The translations under genes and the position numbers were made by a program. Under the pieces are notes generated by a model. That model ran no database searches and was not told the DNA's origin. It saw nothing but the letters and a program-made list of their open reading frames with translations. A stretch of DNA of 36,727 nucleotides from Thermosulfidibacter sp. (GTDB taxonomy: Bacteria > Thermosulfidibacterota > Thermosulfidibacteria > Thermosulfidibacterales > Thermosulfidibacteraceae), in assembly GCA_023269715.1 (NCBI GenBank), contig JAGDVO010000019.1, positions 1 to 36,727 on the forward strand. The letters are read 5' to 3'. Positions 1 through 6,975 of the stretch are shown here, one piece after another. How positions within the stretch are numbered: position 1 is the first letter of the stretch; the number at the start of each line of letters is the position of its first letter.

Positions 1-256
1 TATAACCTGAATTTAGGTGTTCCCTTGGATAATAGGAACCTATGTAGTAGCCATATCTATTAAAGAAATGAATTATGATTTCTTTTTGAGTGATAAATTC
101 TAAGAACCGTTTGTTTAATGTTAACTCTCCAAAGATAATTATTTCAGCTATATTTTCAACTGGAATGTATTTTTTCTCATTCTCTGTTTCTAAATAAAGT
201 GTGTTTTCCTTTCTTTTAATTTCTCCATCAGAAAAGATATAGATTGTTCTTCTCAT
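1..256 (-). CDS. cas1: CRISPR-associated integrase Cas1, N-terminal part (runs off the left edge)
   Basis: Cas1 is the integrase that, with Cas2, inserts new spacers into CRISPR arrays. Only the first 85 residues are present. They start MRRTIYIFSDGEIKRKENTL and continue through an ENIAEIIIFGELTLN segment and an IIIHFFNRYGYYIGSYYPRE segment. This is the beta-strand-rich N-terminal domain of type I-B-like Cas1, which normally totals about 320-330 aa. The catalytic Glu/His/Asp residues lie in the missing C-terminal part. The ATG at 256 overlaps the cas4 stop in an ATGA, the usual cas4-cas1 coupling, and this fixes the start. Cas2 and a repeat array would be expected further left, but neither is visible here. 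Assignment is secure from fold-typical motifs plus context. Confidence 0.93.
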   Translation of the reverse strand, partial: MRRTIYIFSDGEIKRKENTLYLETENEKKYIPVENIAEIIIFGELTLNKRFLEFITQKEIIIHFFNRYGYYIGSYYPREHLNSGY

Positions 257-744
257 GACCAACAAAGCTCCATATATCCACACTTTGAACAATATTGAAC
301 TCTCTTTGGAGGTGGTGGTATTTCCATTTTAATGATTTCCAATATTTCTTTTTGAGCTTTAAGTAGTTCTTCTTCTAATTCTTCAGTGAGAGTTACGATA
401 ATTTTTTTCTTTTCTTTAGGAAAAAGAAGATGCCCTATTGCTTTAATTCCTAAAAGTTTAAGCCTCCAAAGGTAGTAAGCAAGTTGCATCTTGGCACTTT
501 TTACAAATTTTGAACTTTTCTTAATTTCTCCAATTATTATATTGCCATCTTCACTCTTAATTAGATCTATAATCATGTTTTCAACGTGAATCTCTTTTCT
601 TTCATTTTTATAAGCTTCTTCAGAAATTAATCTTCCTATTTCAATAAAAGGATTTTCCTGCCAAGGAGTAATCTGCCTTGCTATAAGCCAAACTTCCCGA
701 GGACATATGTAATAATACCATATAAGCGTGCCAGTGAAGTGCAT
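253..744 (-). CDS. cas4: CRISPR-associated exonuclease Cas4
   Basis: Cas4 is a RecB-like nuclease with an iron-sulfur cluster that trims pre-spacers and helps choose the PAM before Cas1-Cas2 integration. The 163-aa length is normal. An N-terminal cysteine (C14 in YYYICPREVWL) and a C-terminal CSKCGYMELCW cluster supply the four Fe-S cysteines. The nuclease core is seen as DLIKSEDGNIIIGEIKKSSK, with the Asp, Glu and Lys of the D-ExK motif, followed by MQLAYYLWRLKLLGI. At the upstream motif the sequence is GRLISEE, so the position that is often His in RecB-type nucleases is Ser; I am unsure whether this is typical of this branch. The gene starts with ATG one base after the cas3 stop and overlaps cas1 by 4 bp, so it belongs to the adaptation end of the cas operon. 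Confidence 0.95.
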   Translation of the reverse strand: MHFTGTLIWYYYICPREVWLIARQITPWQENPFIEIGRLISEEAYKNERKEIHVENMIIDLIKSEDGNIIIGEIKKSSKFVKSAKMQLAYYLWRLKLLGIKAIGHLLFPKEKKKIIVTLTEELEEELLKAQKEILEIIKMEIPPPPKRVQYCSKCGYMELCWS

Positions 745-745
745 G

Positions 746-2968
746 TTAAATAAAAGAAAAATTCTCCTCTTGCGCCAAAAGTCCTAAGTCTGAATCGTAT
801 TTTAAATTTATGAATTGAATTCCCTCTTCTGTATCCAAAAAATCTTTAAAACTCCAAAAAGGAACTTCAACCATATATGATTCAATTTCTGCTAATATTT
901 TTTTCTTTTCCCAATAATTTTCTCGGGAAAGAGAAGCATATTTCTCCAACAATTTTTTTATTTCATCATAAAATTTAATAGGAATAACAGAAACTTTAAA
1001 GTATGTATCACGGAGATTAACCTTTCCTTCATCCAAGTCAATAGAAAACGGAGATATTTTTGTAACTGCGTTGAATAATTTTTCTGCTTTTCCCTCATCT
1101 GACTTCAAATCTTGCTCAATTCTTTTCCAATATTCTCTTAAGGCCATATAAAAATCTAACTCTGAGTTTATTTTCAAATTCAAAAGAATTTCCTTTGTAA
1201 TTTTTAATTGATTCCTTTTATAAGGAAGAAAATCTTCTTCGTTCCCAAAAATATATATAGGACAGGGATTTGGATGTTCATTAAATCTATTAACTCTTCC
1301 TGCGGATTGGATTAACGAATCAAAAGGTGCGAGTTCACGAAACATTAAATCAAAACTTATATTTACTCCTGCTTCAATTGCTTGAGTAGAAACTACTATG
1401 ATTGGGGCTTTACTAAGTTTTTCTTTTAATTCACTCAATTTATTTACCCTATCTCTATATATGTATCTAGCATGAAATAGATACTTGGGTACATGCTTTG
1501 AAAGGTTTCTATAAAAATTCTGTGCTTTTTCAACAGTATTGAAAATAAAAGCAATTTTTTTGTTTCCAGAAATTAACTTACTTATTATTTTTTGAAATTC
1601 TTTGCTCTGAATAGAGCATCCCAAATAAGAAACATTAAATTTAACCCTATTGTACTTAGCAAAAATTTTTTCTACTGAAGAAATTTTAAATGGCTCAATA
1701 AAGAATTGTTTAATTTTATTTTTTAAAAAATCAGGAAAAGTTGCTGTCATTATTATGATGTTAAAATCTTCTCTATAGGACTCAAAAAATTTTGAGAACA
1801 AAAAAAGCATCAAAGGAGAATATAATTGGGGCTCATCCAAAATTATACACGAATCATAAATAGAAGCCTCTTTTAATGGATATCTATCAACTCCTAAAAA
1901 AGCTAATAATAATTGGTCTAAGGTTGTGATTATAATAGGTTTTTCAAAATATTTTGCTTCTAAATATTCGGTTTGTTCTAATTCTTCCTTTTTTTCTTTC
2001 TTTTTTAAGGACTTAAGAACAAGATATCTTGAGGTATACCATTCCAAGTATTTTTCGTTAATGTATTTTTTAAGGGAGTTTTCATAAACATCTTCAATTA
2101 TTGTAGTGACTGGTAATGTATAAATGATTCTTTTTCTTTTAGTCTTTAAAGCATATCCTAAACCTAAAAAAGTTTTGCCAAAACCTGTTGGGAGTTCTAA
2201 AAGAATATTTTCTTTAAATTCCTGTCTTTCATGTATATACTTATGAACTTCGCTTCTTTCTGGTTCAAGAAAGTCAGAAGGAAGAGAAACTTTTGTTGCA
2301 GATTTAACTTGAAAAGTTGGAGGTATTCCCATCGCTGAATACCAGTCGCTTTTAACAAGAGCATTATAAAAAATAGAAAATGATTTTCGTAAATCTGGAG
2401 TTAGAGCCGTAGCAAAATGAAATTCATAAATATTCTCTCCATATCCTTTAATAAATTTATTATAAGTATCAATAAAAGTTTTTTCTGTCACACAAAAATC
2501 AAAAGATTTAAGAATTCCAAAAACTTCTTTAGCAATAGAGATTTTTTTATCTTTATTTAAAATCTGTGAAAAAATGTTGTATTCAAGTTTCCGATGTGGC
2601 GGGCCATGGTGGGAAAGAATACAAAAACTTATAACTTTTAATTTCTTATCATTTAATAACTCATACAAATCTTTTTTTAAAAAATCTATTAACCAAGAAT
2701 AAAAAAATATTACTGATAGATGGGTATGAAAAATGGGTGGCTTCTTCTTATTATAATAAGCATTTTGAATCGAAATTTCAGATTTCCCAACATCGTGAAA
2801 AAATAAACCAGCTTTATATATCTTCTCTTTTTCTTCTGTGAATTCTTCTTTAAGATTTTCCTTAAGGTAAGAGATACCATATTCGCTTACTTCTTTTAAA
2901 TGGTCTTCTAAATTTTGTTCAGGTCTTGCCAGAAGTTTTTTATTATATGATTGTATATTCACACCCAT
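746..2968 (-). CDS. cas3: CRISPR-associated helicase-nuclease Cas3 (HD domain + DExH helicase)
   Basis: Cas3 is recruited by Cascade to unwind and degrade target DNA. The 740-aa protein has an N-terminal HD nuclease domain with FFHDVGKSE (His58-Asp59), a second histidine pair SHHGPPHR (about 120-121) and a later SDWYSA Asp near 208. The SF2 helicase follows, with Walker A PTGFGKT (260-266), ILDEPQLY (DExH-like motif II, about 378-381), a TAT motif III (408-410), STQAIEAGVNISFD (about 528-541) and the arginine-finger motif QSAGRVNR (554-561). All catalytic motifs look intact. The start overlaps the end of cas5 by 26 bp and the stop is one base before cas4, so it is cotranscribed. Base composition is AT-rich like the rest of the cas block. 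Confidence 0.96.
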   Translation of the reverse strand: MGVNIQSYNKKLLARPEQNLEDHLKEVSEYGISYLKENLKEEFTEEKEKIYKAGLFFHDVGKSEISIQNAYYNKKKPPIFHTHLSVIFFYSWLIDFLKKDLYELLNDKKLKVISFCILSHHGPPHRKLEYNIFSQILNKDKKISIAKEVFGILKSFDFCVTEKTFIDTYNKFIKGYGENIYEFHFATALTPDLRKSFSIFYNALVKSDWYSAMGIPPTFQVKSATKVSLPSDFLEPERSEVHKYIHERQEFKENILLELPTGFGKTFLGLGYALKTKRKRIIYTLPVTTIIEDVYENSLKKYINEKYLEWYTSRYLVLKSLKKKEKKEELEQTEYLEAKYFEKPIIITTLDQLLLAFLGVDRYPLKEASIYDSCIILDEPQLYSPLMLFLFSKFFESYREDFNIIIMTATFPDFLKNKIKQFFIEPFKISSVEKIFAKYNRVKFNVSYLGCSIQSKEFQKIISKLISGNKKIAFIFNTVEKAQNFYRNLSKHVPKYLFHARYIYRDRVNKLSELKEKLSKAPIIVVSTQAIEAGVNISFDLMFRELAPFDSLIQSAGRVNRFNEHPNPCPIYIFGNEEDFLPYKRNQLKITKEILLNLKINSELDFYMALREYWKRIEQDLKSDEGKAEKLFNAVTKISPFSIDLDEGKVNLRDTYFKVSVIPIKFYDEIKKLLEKYASLSRENYWEKKKILAEIESYMVEVPFWSFKDFLDTEEGIQFINLKYDSDLGLLAQEENFSFI

Positions 2969-3656
2969 TAATTTTTATTCCATCCAATGATTCTTTTAGT
3001 TTAATAGTTTCTTTTGGCACTAAAGCAGTACAAACTTCCTTTTGTTCTCTTTTTTTACCCACAAGTTTTAGCGACTTAGGTACCCCTATAAAAACTTCGG
3101 CAGGTCTTGGCTTATCTGAAAGTGAAGAAAATTCAGGAATTTCATTACCCTCTTTAAAAACAATTCCTGTTGGAGCGTTAATCTTGCAAATCTCTGTTTC
3201 AAATAGTTTTTTAATTATATAAATATCTGTTATTAAAAACTCATTCTTTCCCATAAACAGAGGGAAAGAAAAATCTTTCTCTTTTATTCTCTGTGCTATT
3301 TCTTCAATTACTTCTTTGGCATGGTTCAAAACTATTATTTCAAATTCTGGATAAAGAAGTAGTTCAAACCTTTCAGGTCTGAATTTTTTTTGAGTTCTAC
3401 TTTTTCCTTTTATTTTCCCTGCACTAAATATGAAAGTAAATTCTATAATTTTCCCTCTATTCTTCCAAAAGGGAATGGCGATTTTAAAATTTCCTGTTTC
3501 CTCAATCACAGTTTTTTCATCCCATCCAAGCATTGCTCCAACCATGCCTATTATGGTGGGCTTTGGAGGGAAAGGATAGGTCTGTTTTAGTGTTGTTGTA
3601 TATGGATTTCTAAAGTGACCAAAGGGAGATCTTATTCTGAAAGAAATACCCCACAT
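2943..3656 (-). CDS. cas5: Cascade subunit Cas5 (RAMP; I-B-like)
   Basis: Cas5 caps the 5' handle of the crRNA in type I Cascade. The 237-aa protein begins MWGISFRIRSPFGHFRNPY and continues with YPFPPKPTIIGMVGAMLGW. This is the Cas5 N-terminal RAMP signature: an initial strand, then a Pro-rich segment followed by the GM-GA-LG helix. A Gly-containing stretch near the C-terminus (PAEVFIGVPKSLKLVG) fits the RAMP fold. It lies between cas7 and cas3, the standard I-B order, and overlaps cas3 by 26 bp. The ATG at 3656 is preceded by a GGAG-type ribosome site about 11 bases upstream. I cannot separate Cas5h from Cas5t by eye. Confidence 0.9.
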   Translation of the reverse strand: MWGISFRIRSPFGHFRNPYTTTLKQTYPFPPKPTIIGMVGAMLGWDEKTVIEETGNFKIAIPFWKNRGKIIEFTFIFSAGKIKGKSRTQKKFRPERFELLLYPEFEIIVLNHAKEVIEEIAQRIKEKDFSFPLFMGKNEFLITDIYIIKKLFETEICKINAPTGIVFKEGNEIPEFSSLSDKPRPAEVFIGVPKSLKLVGKKREQKEVCTALVPKETIKLKESLDGIKINGCEYTII

Positions 3657-3673
3657 TGTTAATTAGCTCCTTT

Positions 3674-4792
3674 TTAAGAAAGTAATTCAGATTTTAAGCT
3701 TTCAAGAGACACAATTTTAACCTTATCTTTAATGGTCTTCTTTATCTTTTTCTCCTCTATCTTTTTTTCTATTGTCTGTTCAATTTCTTCTGCCTTTTTA
3801 TCAAAAAATGCTTCAAGTATTCCTATTTTTATCTCTATTATATCTTCTTCGTAAAGATTACATTTCTCAAGAAATGCTTCCGGTTCTATGGAGAAAATTA
3901 CCTTGCCAGATGCAATGGAAACTATTTTTTCTTCTCCTGGTCTTGTTTGTTCTTTTTGCAATCTAACTTCTTTAATTCTCACTGATAAATCATTTTCTAA
4001 AGCATCATAAAGAGTTATGTTTGGTTTATTAAACAGCCCAACCATTATTAGCTTAGGAGAGAGTGGCATTTTTGAAGCACCAGGCATAGATTTACCAAGA
4101 TAAAATAAACTCTCAAAGAATTTTAAAATCCTCCTTCTTCTTTCTTCAGGTGTTATACCATTAAGGGGTTCAAATTTGATACTTTTATCTTTTTGAGGAA
4201 TTGCTTCACAACCAATTCTTTTTACATCACACCATATAGGGAGGATAAAGGTATTAGTGTATATTCTTTTTGTAACCATTGAACCACCTTCCTCAGCTCC
4301 TGTAGTGCTTATTATGGAAGTCAAAAAATCTGTATCATCGGGATATTCAAAAAGACCAATTGCACCTATACTTCTTATAGGACCAGGACGAGATTCTGAT
4401 ATACCTTTAGATTTTCTACTTTTTTCACCATTTCCCTCTTCAGTTTCATCGGTTCTCCTTGCCATTAAGTATCCAAAAAGGTCATCATCAATATATTTTA
4501 CAGGATCACATTCAGGCAATGGTATTGTTTTCCCAGGTTCTTTTCTTGCAACATCAACCTTTTCACCTATTTCAATCCAATAATCCCTTATCATTCTAAA
4601 TATTGCTTGTGGACTAATCCTTGGGACAACTGTTCCATCTTCAAGATGAACAGTTTTAACATCAATTTCAGCAGGTCCGCCTTCACCAGCATTTATGTTT
4701 GCTGATTCAACTCTAAAGATATCAATAACCTCAACCCAGCGAGCTTCTTCTAGCATTCTGTCAATTAGTTTTTTGTTATTCTTGTTATTCAT
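3674..4792 (-). CDS. cas7: Cascade backbone subunit Cas7 (Cst2/DevR-like)
   Basis: Cas7 polymerises along the crRNA spacer to form the Cascade backbone. The 372-aa product starts MNNKNNKKLIDRMLEEARWV and carries the N-terminal pattern VEVIDIFRVESANINAGEGG then VKTVHLEDGTVVPRISPQAI, which matches the DevR/Cst2 branch of Cas7. A central STTGAEEGG segment lies in the expected thumb/loop region. The C-terminal 45 residues are Lys/Glu-rich and probably helical, giving a somewhat long Cas7. I chose the ATG at 4792 because a strong GGAGG lies just upstream. The reading frame stays open 19 codons further, but that would eat into the upstream gene. The chosen start overlaps the 123-aa gene by 8 bp. 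Confidence 0.9.
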   Translation of the reverse strand: MNNKNNKKLIDRMLEEARWVEVIDIFRVESANINAGEGGPAEIDVKTVHLEDGTVVPRISPQAIFRMIRDYWIEIGEKVDVARKEPGKTIPLPECDPVKYIDDDLFGYLMARRTDETEEGNGEKSRKSKGISESRPGPIRSIGAIGLFEYPDDTDFLTSIISTTGAEEGGSMVTKRIYTNTFILPIWCDVKRIGCEAIPQKDKSIKFEPLNGITPEERRRRILKFFESLFYLGKSMPGASKMPLSPKLIMVGLFNKPNITLYDALENDLSVRIKEVRLQKEQTRPGEEKIVSIASGKVIFSIEPEAFLEKCNLYEEDIIEIKIGILEAFFDKKAEEIEQTIEKKIEEKKIKKTIKDKVKIVSLESLKSELLS

Positions 4793-5156
4793 CTTTTTCC
4801 TCCTTTCCTTCGTTTTTTTCAAAATATCCATAATATCCGAAAAATACACCTGTCATAAAAGCGTGCCTCCAGTAGGCCCTGCTTTTATCTGTTAATAAAC
4901 TTAAAACTTCAGTAGAAATATTCCATTTAAGTTTTACTTCCCGATAGTCATAAAAAGTTCTTACCATTTTTCTTAAAATTTTGTGAAATCCATCAGCAAT
5001 TGGACTATCAAGCTTGATAATCATATTGTCAAACCATTTATCTCTTTTCTGTCCTTTCTTTTTTAACTCTTCTCTTAACTTTGCCCATTCGCTCCCAAAT
5101 CTTCTTCCTGCTTCAACAATTTCATCAAAACCCGTTGATATTATTATTTTAGACAT
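4785..5156 (-). CDS. Small helical cas-operon protein, candidate Cascade small subunit (Cas11-like)
   Basis: A 123-aa, Lys/Arg-rich, mostly helical protein without a recognisable catalytic motif. It begins MSKIIISTGFDEIVEAGRRF, has the basic run REELKKKGQKRDKW, and ends in a charged KNEGKEEKDE tail. It sits between cas8 and cas7 with 8-bp overlaps on both sides, so it is translated together with Cascade subunits. Position, size and charge fit a small subunit (Cas11, as in Csa5 of type I-A or Cse2 of type I-E). In many I-B systems the small subunit is instead made from an internal start in cas8. Function is inferred from context and size only; I see no sequence motif that proves it. Confidence 0.6.
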   Translation of the reverse strand: MSKIIISTGFDEIVEAGRRFGSEWAKLREELKKKGQKRDKWFDNMIIKLDSPIADGFHKILRKMVRTFYDYREVKLKWNISTEVLSLLTDKSRAYWRHAFMTGVFFGYYGYFEKNEGKEEKDE

Positions 5157-6441
5157 TTTGGACCTCCTTTTTAGCCTCTAAAAAAGCATTTAGATAATTA
5201 TATCCAGAAAGATAAATTTTTTCTTTTCCACTATGAGTAATTTCTCTTCTTAAAATTGAGTGTAAAAAAGTAAAATCTATTTCGCCTTCACTTAGTATTT
5301 TTCCAATAAACCTAAAAATTAGCTTATAGCCATTAACTTTTTGTTCTTTTTTAAATTTATCTACAAAGGTAAGTAATCTTTTTTGGAAATTATACACTTC
5401 TTTTATCCCGCCTTTTTCATTGATTAGTTTACCAACAATCCCAAGATAATCAAATCTTGTAACAATAAAACTCTCACAAATCTCTTCAGCCTGTTTAGAT
5501 TTATCTGCAAAAATAATATAAATTGAAGGTTTGATTTTACCTCCTAATGAGATAGGAAGATTTCTATAAACAAATAATGGAAGAGATAAAAGATAATTTA
5601 AAGCATCAAGTTCTTTAAATCTCCAACCCTGATTTTGAAGTTCATTTTTCAAAAATTCTTCTGCTTTTTCCTTTTCAAATATTTTGTAAATATCTTCATT
5701 GTTATCATAAGGTAATAAGTAAATATATGCATTTTTAGCTTGTGGAAAAGGAATTTTATGTGGTCCTTTTTCTTCAACTACTGTTCTTAAAAAAAGCATA
5801 TTACAAAATGGACAGATAGAATGGGAAGGTTCATTAGAAAGATAAGAATTGTAATTGGTAACATCTTCAACAAAAATATTTATTGGTGGATTAAATCTTA
5901 AATTTTTAAATTTATGAGTTGTTCCACAAAAAGGACAAATAGTTGGTTGCCCAATTAAATTTTCTGTACTTTGAAAATAAGTATCCAAAAGTCTTTGTCT
6001 CCAGAATTTTAATAAGGAATCTTTTGAATCTTGGAATGTTACTTCATGTTTATTTCCTACTTCTTTATATTTTACATCTGCTTCTTTTGTAGCTTTTTTA
6101 AGTGTATGTCTTGCAAATATAGAACCACCTATAGATTGCATTGTTTTACCGGTTGATCCCTTTTTTGGAACCATTACATATTTCATTTCTTCTGAAGTTA
6201 TGTTTCTTTCTATGCTTTTCTCTTTTATTTTAAAGACATATTTATCTTTAATACTATTTGGATCCTTTTCAAAAAGATGAGCAATAGGTTCATAAATAGT
6301 CTCTAGATCCCTTATATTATAACTCCCACTTATTACCATTTCTATTGCCTTATGAAAATCCTCTCTAATTTTGCTATCATCAACTTGAATATTATCCTTC
6401 TTAGCTACATATTTTGCCCATGCATAAAGTCCTGGTATCAT
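5149..6441 (-). CDS. cas8: Cascade large subunit Cas8, CXXC-CXXC type (Cst1-like)
   Basis: Cas8 recognises the PAM and recruits Cas3. The 430-aa protein has two zinc-ribbon half-sites, CPFC at 169-172 and CPFC at 210-213, the pattern that gave the Cst1 ('CXXC-CXXC') family its name. Upstream there is a basic Gly/Ser-rich stretch (VPKKGSTGKTMQSIGGSIFA, about 91-110), and the C-terminal third is helical and basic. Position between cas6 and cas7 fits. The ATG at 6441 follows a GGGAGGGG sequence, which supports the start. Its first bases overlap the TGA that ends the decayed DUF433 frame upstream. The length is below that of many I-B large subunits (commonly 500-700 aa), consistent with a separate small subunit next door. 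Family call rests on cysteines, location and overall character. Confidence 0.8.
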   Translation of the reverse strand: MIPGLYAWAKYVAKKDNIQVDDSKIREDFHKAIEMVISGSYNIRDLETIYEPIAHLFEKDPNSIKDKYVFKIKEKSIERNITSEEMKYVMVPKKGSTGKTMQSIGGSIFARHTLKKATKEADVKYKEVGNKHEVTFQDSKDSLLKFWRQRLLDTYFQSTENLIGQPTICPFCGTTHKFKNLRFNPPINIFVEDVTNYNSYLSNEPSHSICPFCNMLFLRTVVEEKGPHKIPFPQAKNAYIYLLPYDNNEDIYKIFEKEKAEEFLKNELQNQGWRFKELDALNYLLSLPLFVYRNLPISLGGKIKPSIYIIFADKSKQAEEICESFIVTRFDYLGIVGKLINEKGGIKEVYNFQKRLLTFVDKFKKEQKVNGYKLIFRFIGKILSEGEIDFTFLHSILRREITHSGKEKIYLSGYNYLNAFLEAKKEVQNV

Positions 6442-6694
6442 TTACCCCTCCCTTTGAGTAAATACCTAATACCAGTCCGAATATCTTCTCTTGCAATTTG
6501 TGATAATCTTTTTAGAACTTGTTCCTTTCCCATCCATTTGCAAGTAATTCAAGGATGAATTCGATGGATTTACTGGTGACTTTTATGGCTGGTTTTCTCT
6601 CCAAGATGCCCTGATTTCTTACACAATCTCTGTGATACACTTTCTGCCCCTTGCCTTTTCTATCAGAAATTCTTCTTTTTGTCAATAGTATCAA
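6438..6694 (-). pseudogene. DUF433 (antitoxin-type) gene broken by a one-base frameshift
   Basis: In the frame running from a TTG at 6694 to a TAA at 6512-6514, the translation contains ILERKPAIKVTSKSIEFILE then LLANGW, the core of DUF433 proteins (usual pattern GKPxIKGTRIxVxxILELLANGW). After LLANGW the frame breaks, but the -1 frame resumes the family sequence as GKEQVLKRLSQIAREDIRTG then IRYLLKGRGK and ends at the TGA 6438-6440, overlapping the cas8 ATG. Restoring one base in the G-run at 6529-6531 rejoins the two halves. DUF433 proteins are generally VapB-like antitoxins paired with PIN-type (DUF5615) toxins; no toxin gene is seen. The GG and R of GGKPxIKGTR are altered as well, so decay rather than a sequencing error is likelier, but either is possible. 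Confidence 0.75.
6657..6685 (-). promoter_or_regulatory. Promoter-like element upstream of cas8
   Basis: On the minus strand TTGACA (6685-6680) is followed after 17 bases by TAGAAA (6662-6657), four of six matches to the -10 consensus. It would transcribe the decayed DUF433 gene and then cas8 through cas1. It lies directly downstream of the CRISPR-repeat-like sequence. AT-richness raises the chance of a false match. Confidence 0.4.
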
Positions 6695-6715
6695 TCCCTA
6701 CATTCTCACCTTAAC
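6688..6715 (-). repeat. Lone CRISPR-repeat-like sequence (degenerate, single copy)
   Basis: Read on the minus strand this 28-base stretch starts GTTAAG and ends AGGGATTGATAC. Many type I-B and I-A repeats begin GTTT and end in GGGATTGAAAC, with the last eight bases forming the crRNA 5' handle (ATTGAAAC-like; here ATTGATAC). I find no second copy in the cas6-cas8 interval, so this is not an array. It could be a degenerate repeat of the kind that flanks CreA-type RNAs, a relict, or chance. Comparison with the true repeat of this genome, outside the window, would decide. Confidence 0.3.
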
Positions 6716-6748
6716 AAGAAATTTCATATAGCATAAACCTTTTCTTCT

Positions 6749-6919
6749 TTAAAGTATCTTTAAGGAATACTCAATTGCAAGGATATCTTCTTTTGTTGGC
6801 CGGGGATAATTTTTGAATATTTGTTCTGTATCCCAGCCATTTGCAAGGAGTTCAAGAATAAACTCAACTGAAATTCTGGTCCTTTGGCTTTCCAACAAGG
6901 ATCTCTCAATTAATCTCAA
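6749..6919 (-). pseudogene. Second DUF433 gene remnant, N-terminus degraded
   Basis: The minus-strand frame from a possible TTG at 6919 to the TAA at 6749-6751 encodes 56 residues containing RTRISVEFILELLANGWDTE followed by QIFKNYPRPTKEDILAIEYS. This matches the C-terminal two thirds of DUF433 proteins. The usual start (acidic strand, then GKPVIKG) is replaced by LIERSLLESQ, and no ATG with a ribosome site opens the frame; the ATG at about 6939 closes after five codons. It is a paralogue of the neighbouring frameshifted copy, with the same ELLANGW core. Probably non-functional; a short functional peptide is possible but unsupported. The rest of the 6442-6975 interval shows no other gene. Confidence 0.65.
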
Positions 6920-6975
6920 TTCTATTTTTTTACCCCCATATTATATCTCCTCAGTTTGTTCCTCTTCAGTAATCG

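Noticed and set aside
4793-4849. A 19-residue N-terminal extension of Cas7
   Set aside because: It has no family similarity and overlaps the upstream gene, and the internal ATG at 4792 has a strong GGAGG ribosome site.
6720-6748. A tiny toxin ORF (creT-like or DUF5615) between the two DUF433 remnants
   Set aside because: There is no start codon with a ribosome site and no frame with recognisable PIN-type residues in this short gap.
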